A DNA stretch of 64,000 nt from Saccharopolyspora gloriosae (GCF_014203325.1 NZ_JACHIV010000001.1:1985501-2049500); one strand, 5' to 3'; shown: positions 47,078 to 55,624, counted from the stretch's first letter. Notes: generated by a model not told the origin, from the letters alone. A program made the numbers and translations.

Positions 47078-47517
47078 CCAAGATTCAAGATCTGTGGAAC
47101 CAATGGATGCTTCCGATTAGAGATGGCATCTATGGTGCCAGTGGTGAAAGCTTCGCTGCAAGGTTGAGCTTCTCGGGGGGTTCGAAAGTTGAGGTGCTGG
47201 AGGAGTTTAGTCTCGATGAGATGATGGAGAACGACCCCGAGGAGGTGACCTTTATCGATATTACCAATAAGGTGGAGTGGTCTGGGGCGTACTTCTTCGC
47301 GGGGGAAGGGTCGTACGGGTCGGAAGGATTTTTCGGGCGAGAAACATCCGATGGTGAACTGATGTGGGTTGCCTATTTTGAAGAAGGTAATCCATTTCGG
47401 GATATCGAAGTTCGCGACGGCGTGGTCGGGTTTACCTCGACCGCGGGTTTTACGGTATACGCCGATGCTGATTCGGTCAGATTTCGTCCCGTGTCCGTTG
47501 ATGAAGGGTCGGCCTGA
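47074..47517 (+). CDS. Probable immunity protein for the RHS toxin
   Basis: 147 residues, acidic, with no recognised domain: VEVLEEFSLDEMMENDPEEV and WSGAYFFAGEGSYGSEGFFGRE. The GTG overlaps the toxin stop (GTGA), and the gene shares the AT-richer composition of the toxin tip. Immediate position and acidity are typical of immunity proteins that neutralise the upstream toxin tip. The function is inferred from position only. Confidence 0.72.
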   Translation: MTKIQDLWNQWMLPIRDGIYGASGESFAARLSFSGGSKVEVLEEFSLDEMMENDPEEVTFIDITNKVEWSGAYFFAGEGSYGSEGFFGRETSDGELMWVAYFEEGNPFRDIEVRDGVVGFTSTAGFTVYADADSVRFRPVSVDEGSA

Positions 47518-47803
47518 TGAAGTTCGGGCGGCCCGACCTGTCGGTCGATGTGCAGGGGTGATCGTGGGACACCGCTGCCACGCACCTGGTGCAGCGGTGT
47601 TCGGTGGGTGGGTTGTTGAGGAGGCGGCGGTGTACCGGGCCGGTGAGGAAGTGGCCGCAGGCGCAGGGGATTCGGAACGTTTCGTAGTGCGCGGGCACCA
47701 GGTGCCATCCGGTTTCCAGGACCGAGGTCATCCACGTGCAGCCCGCTACCGGGTGGTGGTCGGGGAGCGGGACGACTGATCCGCACCGGTCATGAACCGG
47801 CAT
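47477..47803 (-). CDS. Small Cys/His-rich protein
   Basis: 108 residues. Contains CACGHFLTGPVHR and HRCTRC, which together could bind zinc. The family appears beside XRE/DUF397 regulators in actinomycetes, but I cannot name it. Its 3' end overlaps the immunity gene on the other strand by about 40 bases and its start overlaps the end of the next small gene, suggesting a translationally coupled pair. A shorter start at MTSVLETG is possible. Confidence 0.5.
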   Translation of the reverse strand: MPVHDRCGSVVPLPDHHPVAGCTWMTSVLETGWHLVPAHYETFRIPCACGHFLTGPVHRRLLNNPPTEHRCTRCVAAVSHDHPCTSTDRSGRPNFIRPTLHQRTRDEI

Positions 47804-47996
47804 CGCCGTCGCTCCGGGCGAGGGCGGCGAGCGCTTCGTGGATTCGTTCGCACTTGGTCGCGTCCACGGCGGCCCGGTACGGCTGGCGGCAGTAGTAGCA
47901 GGTGCGGATCGTCCGTTCCAGCGGTGTCCAGTCGGACGTCTCCGCCGCGTCCGCGCGGTGTTCGATCATTGATTCGGGTGGGTCGTGACGTTGCAT
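47790..47996 (-). CDS. Small protein with CxxC knuckle
   Basis: 68 residues. RTCYYCRQPYRAAVDATKCERIHEAL looks like a small treble-clef or zinc-knuckle (Cys-X2-Cys, then Cys and His). It lies first in a two-gene unit with the preceding small protein and is divergent from the XRE regulator. No function can be assigned. Confidence 0.5.
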   Translation of the reverse strand: MQRHDPPESMIEHRADAAETSDWTPLERTIRTCYYCRQPYRAAVDATKCERIHEALAALARSDGDAGS

Positions 47997-48200
47997 TGCT
48001 CAGCCCCCTGCTCGGTCAGGTGAATCCGCGACGCCACTTCCGCTGCGACCGGGCCGTTGCCGAATCCGCTGGTAGCTTCGCTCCGTTTTGGTAATGGCGA
48101 TCTTCGTAGGAGCATGGTGATCGCCTCAACCGAGTTGCCGGCTGCGCAGCGGGTGAACGTCGGGCGAGCGCCGTGCGGACGAGAACCGGGGAGTGAGCAG

Positions 48201-49040
48201 GTGGCAGCGACTCCGAAAGCACGTGCGCTGGGCATCGCCGTGCGCAAGATCCGCAACGAACGCCAGGTGACGTTGCGCGAGTTAGGGGAGCGGATCGGAC
48301 GCCACTCCGGCGAGATCTCGCGTTGGGAGAACGGGGAGCGCCCGTTCACGCCGGAGCGGGTTGCGCAGATCCTCGGGGCGTTGGACGTCAACGGGACGCG
48401 ATTCCAGGAGATCGTGTCGCTGGCTTACGAGACGAAGAACCCGCCGTGGGTGGCGACGGCGTTGCCCGAGCGGGAGCAGCAGCTGTCGGCCTTGATCGAC
48501 TTCGAGCAGGCCGCGACGCGGATCACCGAGGTCTCTCCGTTGCTGGTGCCGGGCTTGTTGCAGGAAGCGGGATACATTCGGGCGATCATGGGAGCGGGCG
48601 GAGTGCCGTCGAGCGAGGTGTCGGCGCGGGTCGCGCTGCGACTGGGGCGCCGCGAAGTGCTCACGCGAACCGATCCGGTGACCATGCGGGCGTTCCTCGG
48701 CGAGGCCGTGCTGCACCAGATCGTCGGCGACGCCGGGACCATGGCGGCGCAGCTGCGGCATCTGGTCGACAGCGCACGGCGCCCGAACGTCGAGCTGCGC
48801 GTGGTTCCGTTCCGCAGCGGCTGGCAACCGGCGCTGGAAGGCGCGTTCACACTGCTCGAATCGGAGGTGTCCACCCCGATCGTGCAGTTGGAGAACCGCC
48901 GTTCCACCTTGTTCCTGCACGAGGACGACGACATCAGGGCGTACCGCCAGGCCGTTGATCACCTGGACGACATCGCCCTCGGTGCGGCGGAAACGAGCAG
49001 AGCCATGGCCCGACGGATCCAGAGTCTGGAGCGAATGTGA
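48201..49040 (+). CDS. XRE-family regulator with DUF5753 domain
   Basis: 279 residues. N-terminal helix-turn-helix (LGIAVRKIRNERQVTLRELGERIGRHSGEISRWENGER) and a C-terminal DUF5753 region (PLLVPGLLQEAGYIRAIM; RALLQ-like MRAFLGEAVLHQIVG). This is a very common actinomycete regulator type, usually paired with a DUF397 protein. The GTG at 48201 has GGGGAG seven bases upstream, so I prefer it to longer readings. Targets unknown; some such pairs behave like toxin-antitoxin-like or developmental switches. Confidence 0.88.
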   Translation: MAATPKARALGIAVRKIRNERQVTLRELGERIGRHSGEISRWENGERPFTPERVAQILGALDVNGTRFQEIVSLAYETKNPPWVATALPEREQQLSALIDFEQAATRITEVSPLLVPGLLQEAGYIRAIMGAGGVPSSEVSARVALRLGRREVLTRTDPVTMRAFLGEAVLHQIVGDAGTMAAQLRHLVDSARRPNVELRVVPFRSGWQPALEGAFTLLESEVSTPIVQLENRRSTLFLHEDDDIRAYRQAVDHLDDIALGAAETSRAMARRIQSLERM

Positions 49041-49219
49041 TGAGCGAACAACGCCGGTGGCTGAAGTCCAGCCGGAGTCAAAACGGCTCCGCGTGCGTGG
49101 AGGTGTCGGCGGATCTCCGCTTGGTGCGGGATTCGAAGGACCCATCAGGTCCGGTCTTACGCGTCGACGTGCCCGCGTTCACGGAGGCGGTCAAGCGAGG
49201 TCGTTTCGACCGCCGATGA
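49040..49219 (+). CDS. DUF397 protein
   Basis: 59 residues: RRWLKSSRSQNGSACVEV, then VRDSKDP and a short C-terminal helix (FTEAVKRGRF), the full DUF397 signature. It is coupled to the XRE regulator (start overlaps its stop; the GTG at 49037 is an equal alternative). The pair is characteristic of actinobacteria, and the small protein probably modulates the regulator. Confidence 0.85.
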   Translation: MSEQRRWLKSSRSQNGSACVEVSADLRLVRDSKDPSGPVLRVDVPAFTEAVKRGRFDRR

Positions 49220-49237
49220 TCCGGGGCAGAGTCGCGC

Positions 49238-49264
49238 GCCCGGAACCCGCTGAGAGTTCCGGGC
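49238..49264. terminator. Bidirectional hairpin between converging genes
   Basis: GCCCGGAAC and GTTCCGGGC, perfect 9-bp arms with a nine-base loop, centred between the DUF397 stop and the stop of the small membrane protein on the other strand. Confidence 0.75.
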
Positions 49265-49272
49265 CCACCGCC

Positions 49273-49542
49273 TCAGTCCTCGCCCGATGTCCACGGGAAT
49301 ACGTAGGACATCGCGAACCCGAGCAGTCCAGTGACTCCGGCCGCGATGGTCGTCGGCGCGCCGAGCAGGTCGACCGCGCCGGACACCAGGGCGGCGTTGC
49401 CGATGACGATGCCAACGGCTTGGACGAGGACCAGCGCGACGCCGAGCACCAGGAACACGACGAGGCAGACCTTGAAAACCGGCATGCTGATCCGCTGCGC
49501 GAGGGCGCGGGCGGTGCCGGGCTGGTGGGATTCGTTCGACAT
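49273..49542 (-). CDS. Small membrane protein of TRAP-like transporter operon
   Basis: 89 residues with two hydrophobic segments (FKVCLVVFLVLGVALVLVQAVGIVIGNAAL and a second near the C-terminus). It starts 14 bases after the TRAP-type permease stop, so it belongs to that operon. A normal TRAP small subunit is longer and has four spans; this may be a reduced substitute, which is conjecture. The start MSNESHQP is preferred. Confidence 0.7.
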   Translation of the reverse strand: MSNESHQPGTARALAQRISMPVFKVCLVVFLVLGVALVLVQAVGIVIGNAALVSGAVDLLGAPTTIAAGVTGLLGFAMSYVFPWTSGED

Positions 49543-49556
49543 GGTTTCCCTTTCGC

Positions 49557-50900
49557 TCAGGCGGGAACGGGGAGCAGGCCGGTCGCGACGAGCACTCCGA
49601 TGGCCAGGATCGGCAGCACGAACCAGAGGATGAGCCGCAGGAACGTGCGGGACGGATCGACGCCGGCGATGCCGGTGGCGATGTAGATCGGCGCGGCACC
49701 GGGCGGGGAGGCCCCCTCGGTCGAGGCGAAGATGAGGATGGCGGTGGCCGCGGCGGCCGGGGGTGCTCCGGCGGCGGTCAGGGCGCTGAAGGCGACGCCG
49801 CCGACCGCGGCGATGGTGGCGGTTCCGGTCAGCGGCGCCGCGATCACGACGAGCAGCAGCCCCACCACCGAGGCGACGATCCACAGCGGAGCCTCGAAGC
49901 CTTCCATGATGGTGGTGAGCTGCGCGACCAGTCCCAGCTCGCCGAGGCTGGCCGCCGCAGCGAACGCGAACAGCAGGGTGGCGCCGATGACCGCGTAGCG
50001 CGAAGCCATGTTGCCGAGGTACGTGCTCCACTCGCGTCCCGTGCGAGGCAGCCGCCGCCACGCCACGAGCAGCGTCGCGAGGATGGTGAGCACCGGGATC
50101 CACACGATGACGCTGATGTCGTCGGCCGCGTCGCCGACGCGGGATTCCAGGAATCGCACGCCGAAATCGAGCGTCAGCACGACCGGGATGGCGATGCCCG
50201 CGTACACCAGCAGCGAGCTGAAACCCTGCTTCAGCGCGACCCGCAACGGCGCGATGTCCTCCCCGGAGATCTTCGCGATCTGGAACCGGCGGACCCAGAT
50301 GAACACCACGACGAACCGGTACAGCACCGTCCACAACCCACCGGCGAAGGCCGCGACGATGAGCTGGTCCGCGCTGAGCACCGGCGCCACCGCCGCCGAA
50401 CCCAGCAGCAGGAACATCGACGAGCTCGGCGGGATGGAGATCCCCAGCCCGGCGTTGCCCGCGACCAGCGACGCCGCCAGATCGGGCCGCCACCGCGACC
50501 GGATCATCCACGGGATCGTCACCGACCCGACGGAGGCGGCGATGCCGGAGCCCGATCCGGCGGGGCCGCCGAGCAGGGCCGCCGCCGATGTCGACACGTA
50601 CGCGGAACCTCCCCGGAGCCTGCCGAACACCGAGTTGAGCAATGTGACCTGCCGGTCGATGAGGCCGAGCTCGGTCATCAGGTAGCCCATGAACACGAAC
50701 GCCAGGGCAGCGAACACCACCTCCTCGGAGAGGGCTTCGTCCAGCCCCGCGCTCGCGAGCTCCAGCGCGTCGCCGCCGCCGAACAGGCACACGGCGACGA
50801 ATCCGACGAGCATCGCTTCGCCGATGTTGCGCTTCAGGACGGTGTTCCAGACGACGATGATCGCGATGTAGGTGATGAGTGCCCACACTGCTACGCCCAC
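49557..50900 (-). CDS. TRAP-type large permease subunit (DctM-like)
   Basis: 447 residues, about 12 membrane segments. GGPAGSGSGIAASVGSVTIPWM and NAGLGISIPPSSSMFLL are the two glycine/serine-rich reentrant motifs of DctM-type permeases. These import C4/C5 dicarboxylates and related acids with sodium. No periplasmic binding protein (DctP) or standard DctQ is in the window. GTG start with AAGGAG nine bases upstream. It lies downstream of a CitE-like lyase and a CoA-transferase, which suggests a dicarboxylate substrate. Confidence 0.82.
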   Translation of the reverse strand: MGVAVWALITYIAIIVVWNTVLKRNIGEAMLVGFVAVCLFGGGDALELASAGLDEALSEEVVFAALAFVFMGYLMTELGLIDRQVTLLNSVFGRLRGGSAYVSTSAAALLGGPAGSGSGIAASVGSVTIPWMIRSRWRPDLAASLVAGNAGLGISIPPSSSMFLLLGSAAVAPVLSADQLIVAAFAGGLWTVLYRFVVVFIWVRRFQIAKISGEDIAPLRVALKQGFSSLLVYAGIAIPVVLTLDFGVRFLESRVGDAADDISVIVWIPVLTILATLLVAWRRLPRTGREWSTYLGNMASRYAVIGATLLFAFAAAASLGELGLVAQLTTIMEGFEAPLWIVASVVGLLLVVIAAPLTGTATIAAVGGVAFSALTAAGAPPAAAATAILIFASTEGASPPGAAPIYIATGIAGVDPSRTFLRLILWFVLPILAIGVLVATGLLPVPA

Positions 50901-51009
50901 GACGAGCTCCTTCGAATCGTTGCGGGGTCACCGGGAAGGTGAGCTGATCGGACGGGCGCGTCGTCGGGACCTGCGACGGCGGCGCCGGACTTCGGTGGCC
51001 GGCTCCGGC

Positions 51010-51846
51010 TCAGCCGCGTTCGGCGAGCCGGTCCGCGAGCGCGAGGGTGCTGCGGGCCTTGGCGATGATGGGCGCGTCGACGAACCGCCCGTCGGGCAGT
51101 GCCAGCGCGCCCTCGCCGCCGTGCTGCTCGGCCGCCGCGACGACCTCACCGGCGCGGGCGATCTCCTCGGGTGTCGGGCGGAACGCGGCCCGGATGGTGG
51201 GGACTTGGCGGGGATGGATCGCGGAGCGGCCGAACATGCCGAGGGATCTGCCGTGCGCGCAGGACGCCCGCAGTCCCGCCTCGTCGTGGACGTCCGCGTG
51301 CACCGACATCGCGACCGGGGGCAGGCCGGCCGCTGCTGCGGCCAGCACCAGCCGCAACCGGAGGTGGTCGAAGGCGCGTTGGTCCGTGATGGACAGTTCC
51401 GCCGCGAGATCCTGCTCGCCGAGCCCGACACCGGCGACCCTCGGGTGCGCGCAGATCGCCGCCGCGTCGGTGAGGCCGCGTGCCGATTCCAGCAGCGCCT
51501 GCACCGGTGTCGGCCGGTCGCCGAAAGCCTCGTCGACGACGGCGAGATCCCGTACGCCGTGGATCTTCGGGACCCGCACCGCGTCCAGGCCCGGCAGTTC
51601 GGCGAGCGCGGCGAGGTCCGCCCGACCGCGTTCCGTCGCCGGATCGTTGATCCGCACGTGCAGTTCGGGACCTGACCTGCGTTCGGCCAGGTGAGCGCAC
51701 ACGTTCTCGCGCGCCACGTCCTTGCGGTCGGCGCCGACCGCGTCCTCCAAGTCGAGGATCACGATGTCGGCGCCGCTGGCCGCGGCCTTGCCGAACCGCT
51801 CCGGACGATCACCGGGCACGTAGAGGGAGCACACCGGCGGCGTCAT
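51010..51846 (-). CDS. CitE/HpcH-type CoA-ester lyase
   Basis: 278 residues. LYVPGDRPERFGKAAASGADIVILDLEDAV is the classic CitE-like start, with the metal-binding acidic residues in DLEDAV and ALLESARGL. FGRSAIHPRQV near the C-terminus is also conserved. Such enzymes cleave citramalyl-CoA, malyl-CoA or methylmalyl-CoA. The start overlaps the CoA-transferase stop, so the transferase would activate the acid and this enzyme would split the CoA ester, for example (S)-citramalyl-CoA to acetyl-CoA and pyruvate. Confidence 0.88.
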   Translation of the reverse strand: MTPPVCSLYVPGDRPERFGKAAASGADIVILDLEDAVGADRKDVARENVCAHLAERRSGPELHVRINDPATERGRADLAALAELPGLDAVRVPKIHGVRDLAVVDEAFGDRPTPVQALLESARGLTDAAAICAHPRVAGVGLGEQDLAAELSITDQRAFDHLRLRLVLAAAAAGLPPVAMSVHADVHDEAGLRASCAHGRSLGMFGRSAIHPRQVPTIRAAFRPTPEEIARAGEVVAAAEQHGGEGALALPDGRFVDAPIIAKARSTLALADRLAERG

Positions 51847-53030
51847 GCCACGACCCCGCTCTCCCGCAGCTCGGCGATGCGCTTCGCGGAGTAGGACAGC
51901 TCCGCCAGCACGTCGTCGGTGTGCCGTCCCAGCGGTGGGCCGAGCCAGCGCACTTCGCCGGGCGTGTCGGACAGCCGGAACAGCACGTTCTGCACGGTGG
52001 TGGCGCCCAGTTCGTCGTCGTCGAGTTCGACGAAGGTCTGCAACGCCTCGTACTGCGGGTCCTGCGCGATGTCCGAGACGTCGTAGACGAGCGCGATCGC
52101 GGCCTGGGCCTGCTCGAACGAGTCGATCACCTCGTCGGCGTCGCGTTCGGCGATCCAGGTGGCGACGGCCGAGTCCAGCTCCTCGACGTGTTCCACGCGC
52201 CCGCGTCCGTGCTGGAACCACGGTTGTTCGGCGAGGTCCGGCCGTCCGACGAGGTGCATGACGCGTTCGGCGATGGCCTGCGCGCTGGTGGAGACCGCGA
52301 CCCAACGGCCGTCGCGGGTGCGGTAGGTGTTGCGCGGAGCGTTGCTGCTGGATCGGTTGCCGGTCCGCGGCGGGATGGTGCCGAGCATCTTGTACGCGGT
52401 CATCTGCGGACCGAGGATGCTCACGATCGGCTCGATGATGGCCATGTCGATGACTTGGCCGCGCCCGGTCTCGTCCCTGGCCCGCAGCGCGACCATGATC
52501 GCGTAGGACATGGCGAGCCCGGCGATCCCGTCGGCCATCGCCAACGGCGGCAGTACCGGTGGCCCGTCCGGTTCGCCGGTGGATGCGGCGAACCCGCTCA
52601 TCGCTTCGGCGAGCGTGCCGAAGCCCGGCTGCCGCGACATCGGGCCGTGCTGGCCGAACCCGGTCATCCGGGCGACCACGAGCCGCGGGTTGATCGCTTG
52701 GAGGTCGGCGGGGGACAGCCCCCACCGTTCCAGCGTTCCTGGCCGGAAGTTCTCGATGAGCACGTCGGCGTCGGCGCAGAGTTCGCGGATGATCAGCTGG
52801 CCTTCGGTGGTGGAGAGGTTCACGGCGGCGGTCCGCTTGTTGCGCGCCAGGGTCTTCCACCAAAGACCGACGCCATCGGCAGATGCGCCGTGGCCGCGCG
52901 CCGGGTCGCCGCGGGTCGGGTGCTCGATCTTGATCACGTCGGCGCCGAAGTCCGCGAGCAGCATCGCGGCGGACGGCCCGGCGAACAGGGTCGCGGCGTC
53001 GATGACGCGTAATCCGGTGAGGCTGGTCAT
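51843..53030 (-). CDS. Family III CoA-transferase
   Basis: 395 residues. LRVIDAATLFAGPSAAMLLADFGADVIKIEHPTRGDPARG and ENFRPGTLERWGL are family III signatures. The family includes mesaconyl-CoA and related C5-acid transferases, which suits the coupled CitE-like lyase. First gene of its operon; its promoter overlaps a pair of operator-like repeats (53039-53062). Confidence 0.88.
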   Translation of the reverse strand: MTSLTGLRVIDAATLFAGPSAAMLLADFGADVIKIEHPTRGDPARGHGASADGVGLWWKTLARNKRTAAVNLSTTEGQLIIRELCADADVLIENFRPGTLERWGLSPADLQAINPRLVVARMTGFGQHGPMSRQPGFGTLAEAMSGFAASTGEPDGPPVLPPLAMADGIAGLAMSYAIMVALRARDETGRGQVIDMAIIEPIVSILGPQMTAYKMLGTIPPRTGNRSSSNAPRNTYRTRDGRWVAVSTSAQAIAERVMHLVGRPDLAEQPWFQHGRGRVEHVEELDSAVATWIAERDADEVIDSFEQAQAAIALVYDVSDIAQDPQYEALQTFVELDDDELGATTVQNVLFRLSDTPGEVRWLGPPLGRHTDDVLAELSYSAKRIAELRESGVVA

Positions 53031-53038
53031 GGAGATGT

Positions 53039-53062
53039 AACTTATAAGATGCAACTTGTAAG
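53039..53062. promoter_or_regulatory. Tandem GntR operator-like repeats overlapping a promoter
   Basis: AACTTATAAG (53039-53048) and AACTTGTAAG (53053-53062), nearly identical and each centred on a palindrome (CTTATAAG). On the minus strand TTGACT followed by TAAGTT 16 bases on forms a plausible sigma-70-type promoter for the CoA-transferase gene that the repeats cover. The divergent GntR regulator is the obvious ligand. Confidence 0.68.
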
Positions 53063-53166
53063 TCAAGGGTTGTTCGTGGTCGAACCGGGAGCGCTCGGGC
53101 AGGTGCGGGAGACTGGTCGTCCGTTTCCCGACACGAAGGATGGCGATGCAGTCAGGAGAACCGGCA

Positions 53167-53817
53167 GTGAACCGGCCACCGATGAGCAAGGCGGACTACG
53201 TCTACGACGTGCTGCTGGGCGAGCTGCGCAACGCCAGCATTCCGGGCGGCACGCCGTTGAAGGCGAACTCCATCGCCGAACGCCTCGGTGTCTCGATCAC
53301 TCCGGTGCGGGAGGCGTTGCGGCGCCTGGAGAAGGACCGCCTGATCAGCTACGAGAGCCACCACGGCGCCACCGTGATCGACCTCAGCGACGACGCGTTG
53401 CGGGAGTTCTACGATGTGCGGGCCGTCGTCGAGGGGCTCGGCGCCAAGCTCGCCGCGGAGCGGATCACCGCGGAGCAGCTCGACGAACTCCGCCGCGTGC
53501 ACCGCTCGATGCTCGACGACGCGGCTCGGGAACGCCACGACCTGCTCGGCGAGCAGAGCCGCCGCTTCCACCTGCTGATCACCGACATCGGTGGACCGGC
53601 GTTCCTGGGGCGGCAGGCTCGGGCCATCCGGAACAGCTACCCGGTGCCCGCGGGGGCGTCGCTGTGGCTGGAACCGGTGCGCGCGCAGGGACACCTCGAC
53701 GCGCACCAGCAGATCATCGACGCGTTCGCCGATCGGGACGGCTACACCGCCGAGCGGATCATGATCGAGCACGTCCGCTTCAGCGGCAGGTACCGCGCCG
53801 ACCGCGACGTCGGCTGA
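53167..53817 (+). CDS. GntR/FCD-type transcriptional regulator
   Basis: 216 residues from a GTG with AGGAG eight bases upstream; ATGs at 53140 and 53146 are alternatives. Winged helix (LKANSIAERLGVSITPVREALRRLEKDRLISYESHHGATV) and FCD domain (EFYDVRAVVEGLGAKLAAERIT; RRFHLLITDIGG; HLDAHQQIIDAF). FCD regulators bind carboxylates. It is divergent from the CoA-transferase/lyase/permease operon, whose promoter contains two repeats, so it probably represses that operon until substrate appears. Confidence 0.85.
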   Translation: MNRPPMSKADYVYDVLLGELRNASIPGGTPLKANSIAERLGVSITPVREALRRLEKDRLISYESHHGATVIDLSDDALREFYDVRAVVEGLGAKLAAERITAEQLDELRRVHRSMLDDAARERHDLLGEQSRRFHLLITDIGGPAFLGRQARAIRNSYPVPAGASLWLEPVRAQGHLDAHQQIIDAFADRDGYTAERIMIEHVRFSGRYRADRDVG

Positions 53818-53959
53818 ACCGGCGAGCGACGTCGGGCGGGAAGAGGTCGGCGGTCGTTCGGCGTCGGGTAGCGGCCTTTCGGCCGAGGTTCCGCTCGGGC
53901 CGGGCCAGGCATGCTGGCATGCGTCCCACCGGCCCGTCGTCGCAGGGAGTTGGCTCGTA

Positions 53960-54358
53960 GTGCCGCGTTCGTTCTCGGTCGTCCTCAAGGCGCTTCTCGG
54001 CGTGGTGGTGCTGTGCGTCGTCGTTCTGGTGGTGGTCGGGCCGTCGTCGGTGGCGTTGCACGAGGAAGTGCTGCACGCGGAGCGCTCGCAGGATGCCGGG
54101 GTGACCTACGAGTACGGCGGGTCGCGGTACTCCAGCGATCTGTACCTGCTGCGGATTCTGCGGCCGACCGGTGTCGAGTACGAGTTGCACCTGGGGCCGC
54201 ACGCCGAGGTCTCCTACTACCCGGTGGAGGTCGGCTTCGGGGCGGCCGATGAGCCGCGAATTCACGACGTCCGGTGGCTGCCCGATGGTGTCCGGGTGCT
54301 CTTCGCGTCGGGGGAGGCGTTGGAAGTGCCCGCCGACAACTTCCGCAGTGTTCGTTGA
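53960..54358 (+). CDS. Hypothetical membrane-anchored protein
   Basis: 132 residues. One N-terminal hydrophobic segment (VVLKALLGVVVLCVVVLVVVG) acts as anchor or signal; the rest is a small soluble domain with Tyr-rich strands (YEYGGSRYSSDLYLLRI) and a C-terminal LFASGEALEVPADNF. No family recognised. GTG start. It is followed 11 bases later by the phosphatase-like gene, so the two may be co-expressed. Confidence 0.65.
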   Translation: MPRSFSVVLKALLGVVVLCVVVLVVVGPSSVALHEEVLHAERSQDAGVTYEYGGSRYSSDLYLLRILRPTGVEYELHLGPHAEVSYYPVEVGFGAADEPRIHDVRWLPDGVRVLFASGEALEVPADNFRSVR

Positions 54359-54369
54359 GGGATGGTGCC

Positions 54370-54804
54370 ATGACGAACACCTGGCCGTCCGCCGGTGCGG
54401 GAGTTCTGCCGCTGCCCTCGGGAAAGCTCGTTCGCGGACGCGGGCTGCGGAACCCGCTGCCCGCGGGGCCGATGCCCGATTTCGCGCTGCACCTGCTCGG
54501 TCGCCGTCCTGAACCGGCGGAGTGGGAGAGCCGTTGGGTGCGCTGGCCCGACTTCCGGCTTCCGCTGGACCGGTGGGACTTCGCCGATGCCTTGCGCGAC
54601 TTGCTGGAGCGGGCGAGTGCCGAACGCGTCGAAGTCGCCTGCGGGGGCGGTGTCGGGCGGACGGGAACCGCGCTCGCATGCCTCGCCGTGCTCGACGGCG
54701 TTCCGCGCGCGGACGCGGTCGGCTACGTTCGGCGCCACTACTCGCCGCGCGCCGTAGAAACTCCGTGGCAGCGGAGGTTCGTGCGCCGCTGGAGCGCGAG
54801 TTGA
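54370..54804 (+). CDS. Protein-tyrosine/dual-specificity phosphatase-like protein
   Basis: 144 residues. VACGGGVGRTGTALACLAVL contains the Cys-X5-Arg phosphatase loop (C-GGGVG-R-T), with Ala instead of the usual His before the Cys. An upstream acidic residue in LDRWDFADAL may be the general acid. Active phosphatase is likely but the missing His is unusual and could lower activity. ATG start; lies just after a membrane-anchored hypothetical protein. Confidence 0.72.
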   Translation: MTNTWPSAGAGVLPLPSGKLVRGRGLRNPLPAGPMPDFALHLLGRRPEPAEWESRWVRWPDFRLPLDRWDFADALRDLLERASAERVEVACGGGVGRTGTALACLAVLDGVPRADAVGYVRRHYSPRAVETPWQRRFVRRWSAS

Positions 54805-54821
54805 CAGCGCTACACCGTGCG

Positions 54822-55607
54822 TCAGCGCGAGTCGGTCAGGAAGTCCACGACCAGGGGTGAGGCGATGTCGCGGAACTCGTCGAAGTAGGCGTGGCGGGCT
54901 CCCGGCAGAACGTGCTTGGTGGCATGGGGAATTCGCTCCTCCAAGAGGTCGGCGTTGACGACGGGGGCGAAGCGGTCGGCGTGGCCGTGCAAGATCAAGG
55001 TGCGGGACTGGATCTCCGACAGGTGGTCCCAGGCGTCGTGCCGGGCGCTGACCCGCAGGTGCAGGCGGGTGGCTCCCGGCGTCATCGACGGGTCGCCGAG
55101 GACGGTGCTCTGCTCCGGCGTGCCGGTCCACGCGTCGGTGTACATCAGCTCGAACAGCGCGCGCCGGCGTTGCGCCGGGTCGGGGTTCATCAACGAGCGG
55201 CGCACCTGCTGGTCCCGCTCGACCGCGTGCGCGCCTCCGGGCGTGGTGCACCCGAGCACCAACCGGTCCACCAACTCCGGACGGTCCACGGCGAGCCACT
55301 GCGCGATGCGTCCGCCCATCGACGTGCCGTAGACGTGGGCGTGCGAGTGACCGGCCTCGTGCAGCACCGCGGCGGCGTCCGCGGCGAAGGACCTGGTCGT
55401 CCAGTCGGCCTCCGGTGCCGACGTGGCCCCGGTGCCCCGGTAGTCGAAGGTGATGGTGCGGAACCGGTCCTCGAAGTCCGAGCGCACCCCGTCCCACCAG
55501 CGTTGCGAGTTCGCCTGCCCCTGTAGCAGGAGCAGTGCGGGGCCGTCTTGGTTCCCCTCGACGCGGTAGCCGAGCCGGGCGCCGTCGGTGGTGGTGAACT
55601 CGCTCAT
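54822..55607 (-). CDS. Alpha/beta hydrolase
   Basis: 261 residues from MSEFTTTDG. Nucleophile elbow YGTSMGGRIAQWLA (Ser near 97), acid in LILHGHADRFAP and catalytic His in GARHAYFDEF. The oxyanion strand LLLLQGQANSQRWW is typical. Close to 3-oxoadipate enol-lactonase/esterase-like hydrolases. Substrate unknown. The gene lies between the phosphatase-like gene (converging) and the hydratase gene on the same strand. Confidence 0.85.
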   Translation of the reverse strand: MSEFTTTDGARLGYRVEGNQDGPALLLLQGQANSQRWWDGVRSDFEDRFRTITFDYRGTGATSAPEADWTTRSFAADAAAVLHEAGHSHAHVYGTSMGGRIAQWLAVDRPELVDRLVLGCTTPGGAHAVERDQQVRRSLMNPDPAQRRRALFELMYTDAWTGTPEQSTVLGDPSMTPGATRLHLRVSARHDAWDHLSEIQSRTLILHGHADRFAPVVNADLLEERIPHATKHVLPGARHAYFDEFRDIASPLVVDFLTDSR

Positions 55608-55624
55608 GGCGGCAGTATCGTCCT

